Below are positions 1 to 8,386 of a stretch of 64,000 nucleotides of DNA, in pieces. A program made the position numbers and the translations under genes. This DNA comes from Planctomycetota bacterium (lineage in GTDB: Bacteria > Planctomycetota > Planctomycetia > Gemmatales > HRBIN36). The DNA is taken from positions 466,342 through 530,341 of the forward strand of contig JACTMY010000018.1 of the NCBI GenBank assembly GCA_014584395.1, in the 5' to 3' direction. Below the pieces are notes generated by a model, which made no database searches, had not been told where the DNA came from, and saw only the letters and a program-made list of their open reading frames with translations. How positions within the stretch are numbered: position 1 is the first letter of the stretch; the number at the start of each line of letters is the position of its first letter.

Positions 1-100
1 TCTGCAGGGCTTGCGAAACGAGGTCGCAGGCTTGCTGCATCTTGTCGATTTCTTCCGTGGATTTCAGGACCGGCTTGGGGGGGGCAATGGATTTCAACAT
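1..100 (-). CDS. map: Methionine aminopeptidase, N-terminal fragment
   Basis: The first 33 codons of a minus-strand gene that leaves the window at position 1. The visible start reads MLKSIAPPKPV, followed by the segment KSTEEIDKMQQACDLVS, which matches the conserved amino-terminal helix of type I methionine aminopeptidases (I-K-S/T-x-x-E-I-x-x-M-x-x-A). The enzyme removes the initiator Met from nascent proteins in the cytoplasm. The ATG at 98-100 overlaps the end of adk by 7 nt, so the two are translationally coupled. The order secY-adk-map is the usual end of the spc operon, which supports the call. The metal-binding catalytic residues lie outside the window. Confidence 0.8.
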   Translation of the reverse strand, partial: MLKSIAPPKPVLKSTEEIDKMQQACDLVSQALQ

Positions 101-753
101 GATCCCTTCTTTTCGGTCAAAAGCTGCAGCAGTTGATCAAACACCACATCCACGCTCTTTTGCCCGTCCACTTCCACCAGCCGTTGCCGTTGCCGGTAAT
201 AATCCAGGACGGACAACGTGGCCGATCGATAGAGTGTCAGCCGCTTGCGGACGGTTTCCTCGCGGTCGTCGGCCCGCTGTTCGAGCGGTTCGCCGGTTTC
301 ATCGTCGCGATCCGGCACTCGCGGCGGATTGAAGACGACGTGATACAGCCGGCCCGTGGAAGGGCAGACGCGGCGGCCGCTGATGCGGCGCACGATTTCC
401 TCATCGGCCACGTTCAACACCACGACGGCGTCAATGGGTAGTCCCAACTCCTTGAGGACGCCGTCAAACGCCTCGGCTTGCGCCACCGTGCGCGGATAAC
501 CGTCCATCAAAAAAGACTCGGGCCGATCGGCTTGATGAAAGCGATCGGCAATGAGGTCGTTGACCAAAGTATCCGGCACCAATTGGCCGGAAGTCAAGTA
601 GGGGGCTGCCTGGTTGCCCAGGGGCGTCTGCCGGCGGATCGCGTCGCGCAGGATATCGCCGGTGGAGATGTGGCTCATGCCAAAGTGGTCGCACAGTTTC
701 TTGGCTTGCGTGCCCTTGCCGCTCCCCGGTGGACCAAGAAGGATGATGCGCAT
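94..753 (-). CDS. adk: Adenylate kinase
   Basis: A 219-residue adenylate kinase (ATP + AMP to 2 ADP, cytoplasm). The P-loop GPPGSGKGTQ is at residues 7-16, the AMP-binding region follows (HISTGDILRDAI), and the family signature FLMDGYPRT is present. The long LID segment (about 125-165) begins RRVCPSTGRLYH and keeps only one Cys, so it lacks the four-ligand zinc site of Gram-positive enzymes. Length fits the long bacterial form. It lies between secY and map as in most bacteria and overlaps map by 7 nt. The 222-nt spacer to secY is large for this operon and contains a perfect hairpin. Confidence 0.96.
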   Translation of the reverse strand: MRIILLGPPGSGKGTQAKKLCDHFGMSHISTGDILRDAIRRQTPLGNQAAPYLTSGQLVPDTLVNDLIADRFHQADRPESFLMDGYPRTVAQAEAFDGVLKELGLPIDAVVVLNVADEEIVRRISGRRVCPSTGRLYHVVFNPPRVPDRDDETGEPLEQRADDREETVRKRLTLYRSATLSVLDYYRQRQRLVEVDGQKSVDVVFDQLLQLLTEKKGSC

Positions 754-846
754 GGAACCTAGCCGCTGGAAGATGGCTCTCGGCGCGGCGCCGGGACGAT
801 CATCGCGACGGCGCGGCGAGGGGAGGCCGGAGAGGGAAGGAGGACT

Positions 847-867
847 GGATGTTCGTCCTGAACATCC
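847..867 (-). other. Hairpin in the secY-adk spacer
   Basis: Perfect 8-bp inverted repeat (GGATGTTC, 5-nt loop, GAACATCC) in the 222-nt spacer between secY and adk. There is no U-tract, so it may be an RNA processing or stability element rather than a terminator. No gene is supported in this spacer. Confidence 0.4.
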
Positions 868-975
868 GCCGGAAACGCCAACGTCTGGAACCGGGATGAG
901 CGGCTCCAGACGGCCAAAGGTCTAGTCTGGGAAACGGTTCGTCGAGGATGTTTGGCTCGGCGCGGAGCGAAACGC

Positions 976-2331
976 TTAATCATCCGTAAGACCCGGGTAA
1001 TTCCGCATGACGAGATGGCTGTTGATTTTCTGGACCAAATCGAGGGCCACGCTGATCATGATGAGCAAGCCCGTGCCCCCGTAGAAACTGGCGATCAAGG
1101 GGTCGACGCCCGGCATGACCGTCGTCACCATCGAGGGGAAAATGGCCACCAGGGCCAGGAAGCCAGAACCGACGAAGGTCAGCCGCTGCATGACCTTTTT
1201 CAGGTAATCGGCCGTGCGGCGGCCGGGTCGATAGCCGGGGATGAAGCTGCCGTAGTCGCGGAGATTGTTGGCCACTTCCTTGGGATTGAAGGTGATGGCG
1301 GCCCAGAAGTAGGCGAAGGCGAAGATGAGGGCGATGTAAAAGAGGTTGTAAATGTAGCTTTGCCTCATGAATTCGCTGGCGAGCCCTGCGGCCCAACCGG
1401 CTTGAAAGGTGCCCGCGATCCAGTTGAAAATGATCAGCGGGATCACCAAGATGCTGCTGGCGAAGATGACGGGCATGACACCCGATTGATTGACCTTGAG
1501 GGGCAGAAATTGCCGGGTGCCGCCATAGACGCGGCGGCCGCGCGTGTGGCGGGCGGATTGCGTCGGAATGCGGCGCGTGGCCTTGGTCATGATGATGATG
1601 AACACGACGACGACAACGAACAGCACGGCCAGGGCAATGAAAATTTCCAGGCCGGGCCGGCTGGCGTCCGCGCCGCCCAGTTGAATGCTCGACCAGCGAA
1701 ATTCCCCCGTGGCCGGCTCGACAAAAAACCGCTTGAACGCTTCGGGCAAACGCGAGACGATGCCGGCCATGATGATCAAGCTGATGCCGTTGCCGATGCC
1801 ATACTCATCGATCTGTTCGCCGATCCACATGAGAAATAAGGCACCCGCGGTCATGGTGATGACGGCGGTCAAGATGTAAAAGAAGGAGCTAAAGATGAGT
1901 TGATCGGGCGTGCTCGCCATGCCGTTGAGATACATCCAGCTTTGCACGAGGCAAATGGGTATGGTCGCGTAGCGGGTGTATTCGTTGATCTTCTTGCGGC
2001 CGCTTTCCCCTTCCTTTTGCAGCTTCTCCAAGGGCGGATAGAAGTTCGCCAGGAGTTGGAAGAGAATCGACGCCGAGATGTAGGGCATGATCCCCAGGCC
2101 GAAGATGGTCAATTGGCCGAGTTGGCTGCCGGAGAAGGTCGCGGCCATGCCCAGCAATTGACCGAAGCCGCCTTCGCCTTGCAGCGCCTGGATTTTCGAC
2201 TGGTCGATGATAGGCAGGGGAATGTGGTAGCCGATGCGATAAACGGCGAGGAACAGGAGCGTGATGCCGATCTTTTGCGTCAGTTCGGGGATTTTGAAGA
2301 TGGTCAGCAGTGTGTTCATGCGAACGTCCAA
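976..2331 (-). CDS. secY: Protein translocase subunit SecY
   Basis: A 451-residue SecY, the channel subunit of the Sec translocon in the cytoplasmic membrane. It begins with the amphipathic segment TIFKIPELTQKIGITLLFLAVYR, then the plug and TM2 region (IFGLGIMPYISASILFQLL). The pore-loop region around RQFLPLKVNQSGVMPVIFA and ten predicted hydrophobic segments complete the fold. Length is typical. Two in-frame ATGs exist (2331 and 2319); the upstream one is used here, but the second (MNTLL) is equally plausible. It follows rplO after a 161-nt spacer holding a CCGGCT/AGCCGG hairpin at 2379-2393. Confidence 0.97.
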   Translation of the reverse strand: MDVRMNTLLTIFKIPELTQKIGITLLFLAVYRIGYHIPLPIIDQSKIQALQGEGGFGQLLGMAATFSGSQLGQLTIFGLGIMPYISASILFQLLANFYPPLEKLQKEGESGRKKINEYTRYATIPICLVQSWMYLNGMASTPDQLIFSSFFYILTAVITMTAGALFLMWIGEQIDEYGIGNGISLIIMAGIVSRLPEAFKRFFVEPATGEFRWSSIQLGGADASRPGLEIFIALAVLFVVVVVFIIIMTKATRRIPTQSARHTRGRRVYGGTRQFLPLKVNQSGVMPVIFASSILVIPLIIFNWIAGTFQAGWAAGLASEFMRQSYIYNLFYIALIFAFAYFWAAITFNPKEVANNLRDYGSFIPGYRPGRRTADYLKKVMQRLTFVGSGFLALVAIFPSMVTTVMPGVDPLIASFYGGTGLLIMISVALDLVQKINSHLVMRNYPGLTDD

Positions 2332-2378
2332 GCCTCGCTAGGCAAGCCGAATGGGGTCTTGTCCCTCGGGGGCGATGA

Positions 2379-2393
2379 CCGGCTCCAAGCCGG
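2379..2393 (-). other. Hairpin in the rplO-secY spacer
   Basis: Perfect 6-bp stem, CCGGCT and AGCCGG, with a 3-nt loop, in the 161-nt rplO-secY spacer. No U-tract follows on the minus strand. It could mark an mRNA processing site or a weak attenuator. Confidence 0.3.
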
Positions 2394-2492
2394 GCGATTC
2401 TGTCTACTCCCTTTGCTGCGATCCCTGGGCCTTTGAGGAGCGCATCCTATCGTGAAACGGCGGCGGCTGACAAGCGGAACTGCCCCTCGTGC

Positions 2493-2999
2493 TCACGCTT
2501 GCTTGGGTTTCCGGGGCCGCATTTTGTTCCGCACCGGTTTCTTGGGCGGCGGGAGCAACTGGATCGATCCGCCCTTGGCGTTGATTTTTTCCGTGGCCGA
2601 TTGGCTGACATAATTCGCGGTGATTTTGTAGCTCTTCGCGACGTCGCCGTTGCCGAGGATGCGCACGCCGTCGTAAACGCCTTTGACCAGGCCGACCTGG
2701 CGCAGCTTGGCTTCATTGACTTCGCCGCCGCTGGGGAAGCAAGCGTCCAGATCGCCCACGTTCACCACGGCCCAGCGCTTGCGGAAGGTGTTGTTATTGA
2801 AGCCGCGCTTGCCCACGCGGCGAATCATGGGATTCTGACCGCCTTCGTGAAGGGCGATGGGCGTCTTGGCCCCGGCCCGGCTCTTTTGGCCCTTGTAGCC
2901 GCGGGTTGCGGTCTTGCCCATGCCGCTGCCGATGCCGCGGCCGGGACGGCGCTTCTTGCGAAGCTTATGCACGCCTTGATGTACGACGGATAGATCCAT
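2493..2999 (-). CDS. rplO: Large ribosomal subunit protein uL15
   Basis: A 168-residue L15, an assembly protein of the 50S subunit. The start MDLSVVHQGVHKLRKKRRPGRG and the Gly-rich GSGMGKTATRGYKGQKSR segment are diagnostic. The open frame extends upstream into rpsE, but the conserved L15 amino terminus fixes the start at 2999. The C-terminus carries a Lys/Arg/Pro-rich tail (PPKKPVRNKMRPRKPKQA), somewhat longer than in E. coli. rpsE precedes it directly, with only 44 nt between, so there is no room for rpmD. Confidence 0.95.
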   Translation of the reverse strand: MDLSVVHQGVHKLRKKRRPGRGIGSGMGKTATRGYKGQKSRAGAKTPIALHEGGQNPMIRRVGKRGFNNNTFRKRWAVVNVGDLDACFPSGGEVNEAKLRQVGLVKGVYDGVRILGNGDVAKSYKITANYVSQSATEKINAKGGSIQLLPPPKKPVRNKMRPRKPKQA

Positions 3000-3043
3000 G
3001 ATGACGTTATCCCACTGAGTGAAAGCCGGCGAAGACGGGTTCG

Positions 3044-3526
3044 TTAGAGCTTCACACCCCGCAATTGTTCGATTTGTTCCTTCGTGCGCAGCATCTTGAG
3101 GCCGTTGATTGTGGCCTTGACCAGGTTCATGGCGTTGGTGCTGCCATGGGCCTTGGTGAGGACGTTGCGCACGCCGCACAATTCCAGCACTTCCCGGACG
3201 CCGGGGCCGGCCTTGACGCCCGTGCCCGGACCCGCGGGAACGAGGACCACGCGCGTGGCCCCATATTTACCCACCACGCGATGGGGGATCGAATCGCCCC
3301 GCAGAAAAACGCGCTGCAGGCTGCGCGAGGCGTCCTTGATGGCCTTCTCCACGGCGGGCGGCACTTCGTTGGCCTTGCCGTAGCCGTACCCCACTTGCCC
3401 TTGCCGATTGCCGACCACCACCAAGGCGTTGAAGCTGAAGCGCCGGCCGCCTTTGACCACGGCGGCACAGCGGCGAATCTTGATCACTTTGTCCTCGAGT
3501 CCGGTGCCTCGATTTTCCGTCGACAT
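3044..3526 (-). CDS. rpsE: Small ribosomal subunit protein uS5
   Basis: A 160-residue S5, part of the decoding-fidelity region of the 30S subunit. The double-stranded RNA-binding S5 domain is visible (VIKIRRCAAVVKGGRRFSF, then VVVGNRQGQVGYGYGKANEVP), followed by the C-terminal domain (GPGTGVKAGPGVREVLELCGV). Length is usual. It lies between rplR and rplO in the spc part of the operon. Confidence 0.97.
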   Translation of the reverse strand: MSTENRGTGLEDKVIKIRRCAAVVKGGRRFSFNALVVVGNRQGQVGYGYGKANEVPPAVEKAIKDASRSLQRVFLRGDSIPHRVVGKYGATRVVLVPAGPGTGVKAGPGVREVLELCGVRNVLTKAHGSTNAMNLVKATINGLKMLRTKEQIEQLRGVKL

Positions 3527-3572
3527 GGATGGACCTCGTTTTCCTTAGCGCTCGGGAGTCCCTTGAAGAAGG

Positions 3573-3935
3573 TTAGAATTGCAAGCCGGCTTCGCGAGCG
3601 GCATCCGCCAGGGCCTTGACCCGGCCGTGAAACTGATAATGGCGGCGGTCAAAGGCGACTTGCTTGATGCCCTTGGCCAAGGCTTGTTCGGCGATTTTCT
3701 TGCCGATGTGCTTGGCCGCCGCCACATTGCCGCCGTACTTCATGCCCGCTTGCTTGCCCAAGGAGCCCGCGGCCAGCAAGGTTTGGCCGGTCGTGTCATC
3801 GATCACTTGGGCGTAAATGTGCAAGTTGCTGCGAAACACGGCCAGGCGCGGCCGCTCCGGCGTGCCGACGACCTTCTTGCGCACGTGCTTGACGCGCCGT
3901 TCGTTGCGAATTTGTTTGAGTCGTTGACGATCCAT
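3573..3935 (-). CDS. rplR: Large ribosomal subunit protein uL18
   Basis: A 120-residue L18, a 5S rRNA-binding protein of the 50S subunit. The start [22 protein letters not shown] and the block [20 protein letters not shown] are typical, as is the C-terminal [24 protein letters not shown]. An upstream in-frame ATG would add 13 residues of no similarity, so the start at 3935 is preferred. Confidence 0.95.
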   Translation of the reverse strand: MDRQRLKQIRNERRVKHVRKKVVGTPERPRLAVFRSNLHIYAQVIDDTTGQTLLAAGSLGKQAGMKYGGNVAAAKHIGKKIAEQALAKGIKQVAFDRRHYQFHGRVKALADAAREAGLQF

Positions 3936-3982
3936 GATTCTACTCGTTTCAAGCTGCGCCGCGGCGTGGAGCATCAGCTCGC

Positions 3983-4534
3983 TTAGCCGCCGCTGGCAAA
4001 GGACTTGCCTTCCTTCCGGCGAATGACTTCGGTGTCGTAGCGGATGCCCTTGCCCTTGTAGGGTTCGGGTTTCCGGGAAGCGCGAATCTCGGCGGCGAAT
4101 TGGCCGACCTTTTGTTTGTCCGCGCCTTTCACCACGATCGTGTTGGGATCGGGCACTTCCACGGTCAGACCTTCCGGCACGGGCAGCACCACGGCATGGG
4201 AAAAGCCGACCGTCAACGAAACGGCCTTCTTGTCCATCTTGGCTTGATAACCCACGCCCTCGACCTTGAGCTTTTTCTCAAAGCCTTGGACGACGCCCTG
4301 GACCATGTTGTTAACCAGGCTGCGCACCAGCCCGTGGACGGACCGCGCCAGCCGTTCGTCGTTGACGCGCTCCACGGTCACGTGCTTGGTCTTCTCGTCG
4401 AAACGGACGCGGACCAAGGGATGGGCCGACAGCGACAATTTGCCTTTCGGTCCTTCGACGGCAATCTCCTGGCCTTGGATGCCGATCTTGACGCTGGCCG
4501 GCACGGCAATCGGTTTTTTTCCTATACGCGACAT
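3983..4534 (-). CDS. rplF: Large ribosomal subunit protein uL6
   Basis: A 183-residue L6. The amino terminus [17 protein letters not shown] and the C-terminal signature ([21 protein letters not shown], here [20 protein letters not shown]) are clear. It binds 23S rRNA near the sarcin-ricin loop. Two L6 domains are complete and the length is normal. It is flanked by rpsH and rplR in standard spc order. Confidence 0.97.
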   Translation of the reverse strand: MSRIGKKPIAVPASVKIGIQGQEIAVEGPKGKLSLSAHPLVRVRFDEKTKHVTVERVNDERLARSVHGLVRSLVNNMVQGVVQGFEKKLKVEGVGYQAKMDKKAVSLTVGFSHAVVLPVPEGLTVEVPDPNTIVVKGADKQKVGQFAAEIRASRKPEPYKGKGIRYDTEVIRRKEGKSFASGG

Positions 4535-4563
4535 AGCGATCCGCCTTCAGAAACGGAAGAGAC

Positions 4564-5010
4564 TTACCAAACCAGGCCGAGGACTTCGCCGCCCAGATGC
4601 TTTTGGCGGGCCTGGCGGTCGCTCATGATTCCCTGGCTGGTGCTCAACAAATGGATGCCCAAGCCATCGAGGACGGACTTGAGTTTTTTATGGCCGTTGT
4701 ACACGCGGCAGCCCGGTCGGCTGACGCGCTCGATATGCTGAATGACGCGTTCGCCCTGGGGGCCGTATTTCAAGAAGATGCGCAACGTCAATTTGCCGGT
4801 CGCGGCGCCGGGCTGCTGCTCGAACACCTTGTGGCCGTCGGGTTGCTTGACCATCGTGCCTACTTGGTAATCGTCAATGTAGCCTTCCTGCTTCAAGGCT
4901 TCCGCGATGTTGACCTTGAGCTTGGAGGAGGGCATGTCCACCACGGGACGCTCGATGTGCAGAGCGTTCCGCATGCGGGTGAACATGTCGGCAATGGGGT
5001 CGGTCATCAT
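4564..5010 (-). CDS. rpsH: Small ribosomal subunit protein uS8
   Basis: A 148-residue S8, a primary 16S rRNA-binding protein and in E. coli the spc autoregulator. The start MTDPIADMFTRMRNA is canonical; two adjacent Met codons (5010 and 5007) precede it. The C-terminus STSQGIMSDRQARQKHLGGEVLGLVW matches the family. The central part (residues 55-85) carries a Gln/Gly-rich insertion (VFEQQPGAATGKLTLRIF), making it slightly longer than the usual 130-132 residues. Confidence 0.96.
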   Translation of the reverse strand: MMTDPIADMFTRMRNALHIERPVVDMPSSKLKVNIAEALKQEGYIDDYQVGTMVKQPDGHKVFEQQPGAATGKLTLRIFLKYGPQGERVIQHIERVSRPGCRVYNGHKKLKSVLDGLGIHLLSTSQGIMSDRQARQKHLGGEVLGLVW

Positions 5011-5071
5011 GGTTCATTCGTCCTGTCTGGAGCCATCCTATCGCATCGTGGAAGCGGGATCGGCGCGGTGA

Positions 5072-5308
5072 CTACCAACTCGATTTCTTAACGCCTGGAA
5101 TCAAGCCGAAGCTGGCCATGTTTCGGAAGCAAATGCGGCAGATGCCGAACTTGCGGTAAATGGCGCGCGGCCGGCCGCACAGGCGGCAGCGCAGGCGAAT
5201 CCGAATCTTATCCCGCGGCCGCAGCTTGGATTGGGCGGGATTCGTCTTGGCTTTGTGCAGCAGCTTCAGCTCGCGCTCGAAGCGAATTTTCTTTGCCTTA
5301 ACCGACAT
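5072..5308 (-). CDS. rpsN: Small ribosomal subunit protein uS14
   Basis: A 78-residue S14 with an intact zinc ribbon: CRLCGRP and CRICFR supply the four Cys ligands. It ends [12 protein letters not shown], the family signature. The zinc-binding (Z) form is normally about 61 residues; this one has a longer basic amino terminus ([20 protein letters not shown]), an intermediate length between the Z and the 89-100 residue non-zinc forms. Position between rplE and rpsH is standard. Confidence 0.95.
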   Translation of the reverse strand: MSVKAKKIRFERELKLLHKAKTNPAQSKLRPRDKIRIRLRCRLCGRPRAIYRKFGICRICFRNMASFGLIPGVKKSSW

Positions 5309-5340
5309 GGGAGCCTCAGTTTCAGGTCCTGAAAAACGGT

Positions 5341-5886
5341 TTATTCGGTGCGGAAGGGCACGCCAAACGCCTTGAGCAATTCACGCCCCTCATCATCCGT
5401 GCGGGCCGTGGTCACAAAGGCGATGTCCATGCCCTGGGTAAAGTTCACTTTGTCCGGATCGATTTCGGGGAAGACCAATTGTTCCGCGATGCCCAAATTG
5501 AAATTGCCCCGGCCGTCGAAACTCTTCGGATTGACGCCGCGAAAATCGCGAATCCGGGGCAGCGCCACGTTGATGAGCCGATCGAGAAATTCATACATCC
5601 GCTGTCCCCGCAGCGTCACCATGCAGCCGATGGCATAACCCTGGCGCAGGCGAAACGTGCTGATCGACACCTTCGCCTTGGTGAGCACGGCCTTTTGTCC
5701 GGCGATCTGCGTCAATTGCTGCGAGGCGGCTTCGAGCTTGGACTTGTCTTCCAAGGCCTTGCCCACGCCCATGTTGATGACGATCTTTTCCAGGCGCGGC
5801 AAGCTGAGTTTGTTCTGGCGGTTGAGCTTTTTCATCAACTCGGGAAGAATCTCTTCTTGATAGCGCTTTTGCAGCCGGGCACTCAT
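5341..5886 (-). CDS. rplE: Large ribosomal subunit protein uL5
   Basis: A 181-residue L5, the 5S rRNA-binding protein that contacts the P-site tRNA. The conserved blocks [57 protein letters not shown] and [20 protein letters not shown] are all present. The length is normal and the neighbours (rplX, rpsN) are in standard order. Confidence 0.97.
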   Translation of the reverse strand: MSARLQKRYQEEILPELMKKLNRQNKLSLPRLEKIVINMGVGKALEDKSKLEAASQQLTQIAGQKAVLTKAKVSISTFRLRQGYAIGCMVTLRGQRMYEFLDRLINVALPRIRDFRGVNPKSFDGRGNFNLGIAEQLVFPEIDPDKVNFTQGMDIAFVTTARTDDEGRELLKAFGVPFRTE

Positions 5887-5959
5887 GACTTACCTCGGGT
5901 CTTTCCTCGTCCACCGGCTCCGATCGGCCGGAGGGGCGGACGGCGTTCACTTCCGCGAA

Positions 5960-6313
5960 TTAGCTTTTGCTTTTCTTGGCCTTGCGCAACGATCCCAGGC
6001 CGTTGCCGCATTTTTTACAGTAACGTTCCTTGCCCCCGTCGGCAAGCAGGCGGCGGCCGACGCGAACGCCCTTGACGCACGACGGGCAGTAGAGCATCAG
6101 CTTCGACACCGGCACGGGCATTTCCTTCGACAGCTTGCCGCCCTTGGGGTTGCGCCGGTTGGGCTTGATGTGCTTCACGACCGTGTTGACGCCTTCGACC
6201 AGGGCCTGGCCCGTCTTGGGCATAACGCGGAGCACGCGATGGACCTTGGTCGTGCCTTTTGTGTTATCGTCGCCGCCGCGAACGATGACGTTGTCATTCT
6301 TCTTGATGAACAT
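5960..6313 (-). CDS. rplX: Large ribosomal subunit protein uL24, with Cys pairs
   Basis: A 117-residue L24, an assembly-initiator protein of the 50S subunit. The KOW motif region KKNDNVIVRGGDDNTKGTTKVHRVL is at the amino terminus and NRRNPKGGKLSKEMPVPVSK follows. The C-terminal domain has CPSC and, 20 residues on, CKKCG, a zinc-ribbon-like Cys pair set found in many but not all bacterial L24 proteins. It is slightly longer than the E. coli protein because of a basic tail. Confidence 0.95.
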   Translation of the reverse strand: MFIKKNDNVIVRGGDDNTKGTTKVHRVLRVMPKTGQALVEGVNTVVKHIKPNRRNPKGGKLSKEMPVPVSKLMLYCPSCVKGVRVGRRLLADGGKERYCKKCGNGLGSLRKAKKSKS

Positions 6314-6333
6314 GGCTTTCCTGCTTTTCTCAA

Positions 6334-6702
6334 TTACACCACTTCAGCGGCCAGACTGATGATCTTCATGAAATTGCGGTCGCGAAGCTCGCGGGCCACC
6401 GCTCCGAAAATGCGCGTCCCCCGCGGGTTCTGTTCATTGTCGATCAAGACCATGGCGTTGCGGTCGAAGCGGACATAGGACCCGTCCTCGCGGCGATAGG
6501 GCTGCTTCGTGCGGACGATCACGCCCTTGACCACGTCGCCCTGTTTGACGTCGCCTCCGGGGATGGCCTTCTTGACCGAAGCCACGATGATGTCGCCCAG
6601 GCCGGCGTAGCGGCGGCGGGTGCCGCCCAGCACTTTGATGCACATGCATTCCTTGGCGCCGGAGTTATCCGCCACGTCGAGATAGGTTGTCATTTGAATC
6701 AT
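6334..6702 (-). CDS. rplN: Large ribosomal subunit protein uL14
   Basis: A 122-residue L14, located at the subunit interface of the 50S particle. The start [22 protein letters not shown] and the C-terminal block [31 protein letters not shown] are canonical. The length is exactly that of the family. Confidence 0.97.
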   Translation of the reverse strand: MIQMTTYLDVADNSGAKECMCIKVLGGTRRRYAGLGDIIVASVKKAIPGGDVKQGDVVKGVIVRTKQPYRREDGSYVRFDRNAMVLIDNEQNPRGTRIFGAVARELRDRNFMKIISLAAEVV

Positions 6703-6777
6703 GGGACCGACTCGCTTCTCTTCTGTTCCCCGCGGGAAAACAACCCAGGTCTGGCTCCCCCTTCCATCGGGGGCAGC

Positions 6778-7050
6778 CTAGGTCTTTTCGGTGATCTCCA
6801 ACTTTTCCGCCTTCGAGCGGCTCACAACGCGGACCAGCTCCCAGTGCTTCAACCGGGACATCGGCCGGGACTCGCGGATTTCGACGGTGTCGCCGAGGCG
6901 GGAGTCGTTGTTCTCGTCGTGGACGTAGCAAATGGTTCGCCGCTTGATGTACTTGTTGTATTTGGGATGCTTGACCAGCCGGGGGATTTCCACCCGGCGG
7001 GTTTTGTTCATCCGATCGCTGGTCACTTTCCCAATAAATACCTTTTTCAT
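6778..7050 (-). CDS. rpsQ: Small ribosomal subunit protein uS17
   Basis: A 90-residue S17, a primary 16S rRNA-binding OB-fold protein. It shows GKVTSDRMNKTRRVEIPRLVKHPKYNKYI followed by the basic segment and DTVEIRESRPMSRLKHWELVRVV. The length is normal. It lies between rpmC and rplN. Confidence 0.96.
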   Translation of the reverse strand: MKKVFIGKVTSDRMNKTRRVEIPRLVKHPKYNKYIKRRTICYVHDENNDSRLGDTVEIRESRPMSRLKHWELVRVVSRSKAEKLEITEKT

Positions 7051-7077
7051 GCCTGGCTCGCGTGGCTGCGGGGTGAA

Positions 7078-7293
7078 TTAGGACGGTTTCGAAAGGCTGC
7101 GCTCGCGCTCGATCGTTTTGATGCGCGCGATTTGCCGCCGCAATTGGGTTAATTCATGGTTCGTCGACTTGCGTTCGGTCGAGGAGCGGAACCGCAACTG
7201 AAAGATCGACTTGACCATTTCATTCAGCGATTGCCGCAACTGTTCGTTGCTCATTTGCCGCAGTTCGTTGGGCTTGGGAAGGCGTTCGGCCAT
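7078..7293 (-). CDS. rpmC: Large ribosomal subunit protein uL29
   Basis: A 71-residue L29, a two-helix protein near the exit tunnel. It contains the L29 core ELRQMSNEQLRQSLNEM and ends in the family pattern LRRQIARIKTIERER. The gene starts 6 nt after the rplP stop, and rpsQ follows after 27 nt. Confidence 0.93.
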   Translation of the reverse strand: MAERLPKPNELRQMSNEQLRQSLNEMVKSIFQLRFRSSTERKSTNHELTQLRRQIARIKTIERERSLSKPS

Positions 7294-7299
7294 GGCGGA

Positions 7300-7716
7300 T
7301 TACCCTCCGATGTTCGGCCGCCGATGCACGAAGCGGCAGCGAAACGGCATTTTGTAAGCGATGCGGGACAGACACTGCCGCGCGGCGGGTTCGGGCAGCC
7401 CGGCGATTTCAAACAGGATTTGCCCGGTCCGGATCACGGCGGCCCAGTATTCGGGTTCGCCCTTGCCCTTGCCCATGCGGGTCTCGGCGGGGATCGACGT
7501 GATCGACTTGTGCGGGAAGACGCGAATGTACAAGCGCCCTTCGCCGCGCACGAAATGGGACGCCGTGATGCGGCCCGCTTCAATGCATTCCGCGCTGAGC
7601 CAGCCGCTTTCCAGCGACTGCAAGCCGTATTCGCCGAAAGCCACCGTGTTACCCCGAGTGGCTTGTCCGCGCACGCGACCGCGTTGGCTTTTTCGATACT
7701 TTACCCGTTTCGGCAT
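7300..7716 (-). CDS. rplP: Large ribosomal subunit protein uL16
   Basis: A 138-residue L16, needed for 50S assembly and A-site tRNA positioning. The start MPKRVKYRKSQRGRVRGQA fixes the initiation codon at 7716, because this is the conserved family amino terminus (P-K-R-x-K-Y/F-R-K-x-x-R-G-R). The frame is open further upstream but that part is the rpsC coding sequence in another frame. The first 68 nt of the gene lie inside the 3' end of rpsC, an unusually long overlap for ribosomal-protein genes. Confidence 0.95.
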   Translation of the reverse strand: MPKRVKYRKSQRGRVRGQATRGNTVAFGEYGLQSLESGWLSAECIEAGRITASHFVRGEGRLYIRVFPHKSITSIPAETRMGKGKGEPEYWAAVIRTGQILFEIAGLPEPAARQCLSRIAYKMPFRCRFVHRRPNIGG

Positions 7717-8362
7717 GAGTGGCACGGGTCGTCTCCTCCAAGTAATCGCCGTTGTTGATCCATACCTTGATGCCGATGTGGCCCTGGGCAATCCAGGCCT
7801 CGGCAAAGCCGTAATCGATTTTGGCCCGGAGCGTGGTCAAAGGGACCCGGCCGCTCACGGCCTTTTCGTGCCGCGACATTTCCGCACCGCCGAGCCGGCC
7901 GGCGAGCGAAATCTTGATGCCGCGCGCCCCCGCTTCCAGGGTGGAGTCGATGGCTTTCTTCATGGTCCGGCGGAAGCTGGCCCGCTTCTCGAGCTGCTCC
8001 GCGATGTCCTCGGCCACCAACTGGGCGTTCACCTGCGGGTTGTCGATTTTCTCGATCTTCAGATTGATGCGGCGGCCGGTCAATTTTTCCAGTTGCGCCG
8101 TCAGCTTTTCCACTTCCTGGCCCTTGCGGCCGATGATCCCGCCGGGGCGGGACGTGTAGAGGAACACCTTGACTTCGTCGCGGGTCCGTTCAATCTCGAT
8201 GCGAGCGATGCCGCTTCGGGCAAAGCGCTTCCGAATGAAGTGGCGAATCTTGTGATCTTCCACCAGGAGTTCGGAGAATTCCTGCTTGTTGGCGTACCAG
8301 CGGCTCCGCCAATCTTCCATCACTCCAACGCGAAATCCCGTGGGCCTGATCTTTTGCCCCAT
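7649..8362 (-). CDS. rpsC: Small ribosomal subunit protein uS3
   Basis: A 237-residue S3, lining the mRNA entry channel of the 30S subunit. The amino terminus MGQKIRPTGFRVGVMEDWRSRWYA, the KH-domain signature GIIGRKGQEVEKL and the C-terminal block GRLGGAEMSRHEKAVSGRVPLTTLRA are all present. The last 22 or so residues (Thr/Arg/Ser-rich, low conservation) are encoded in DNA that also encodes the start of rplP in another frame. Confidence 0.97.
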   Translation of the reverse strand: MGQKIRPTGFRVGVMEDWRSRWYANKQEFSELLVEDHKIRHFIRKRFARSGIARIEIERTRDEVKVFLYTSRPGGIIGRKGQEVEKLTAQLEKLTGRRINLKIEKIDNPQVNAQLVAEDIAEQLEKRASFRRTMKKAIDSTLEAGARGIKISLAGRLGGAEMSRHEKAVSGRVPLTTLRAKIDYGFAEAWIAQGHIGIKVWINNGDYLEETTRATHAETGKVSKKPTRSRARTSHSG

Positions 8363-8386
8363 GGTTCATCAACCTTTCGAATGCGT

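Noticed and set aside
952..1839. A 295-codon plus-strand frame opposite secY
   Set aside because: It is the antisense shadow of secY, whose family motifs are clear on the minus strand, and the sequence has the charged, low-complexity look of antisense frames in GC-rich DNA.
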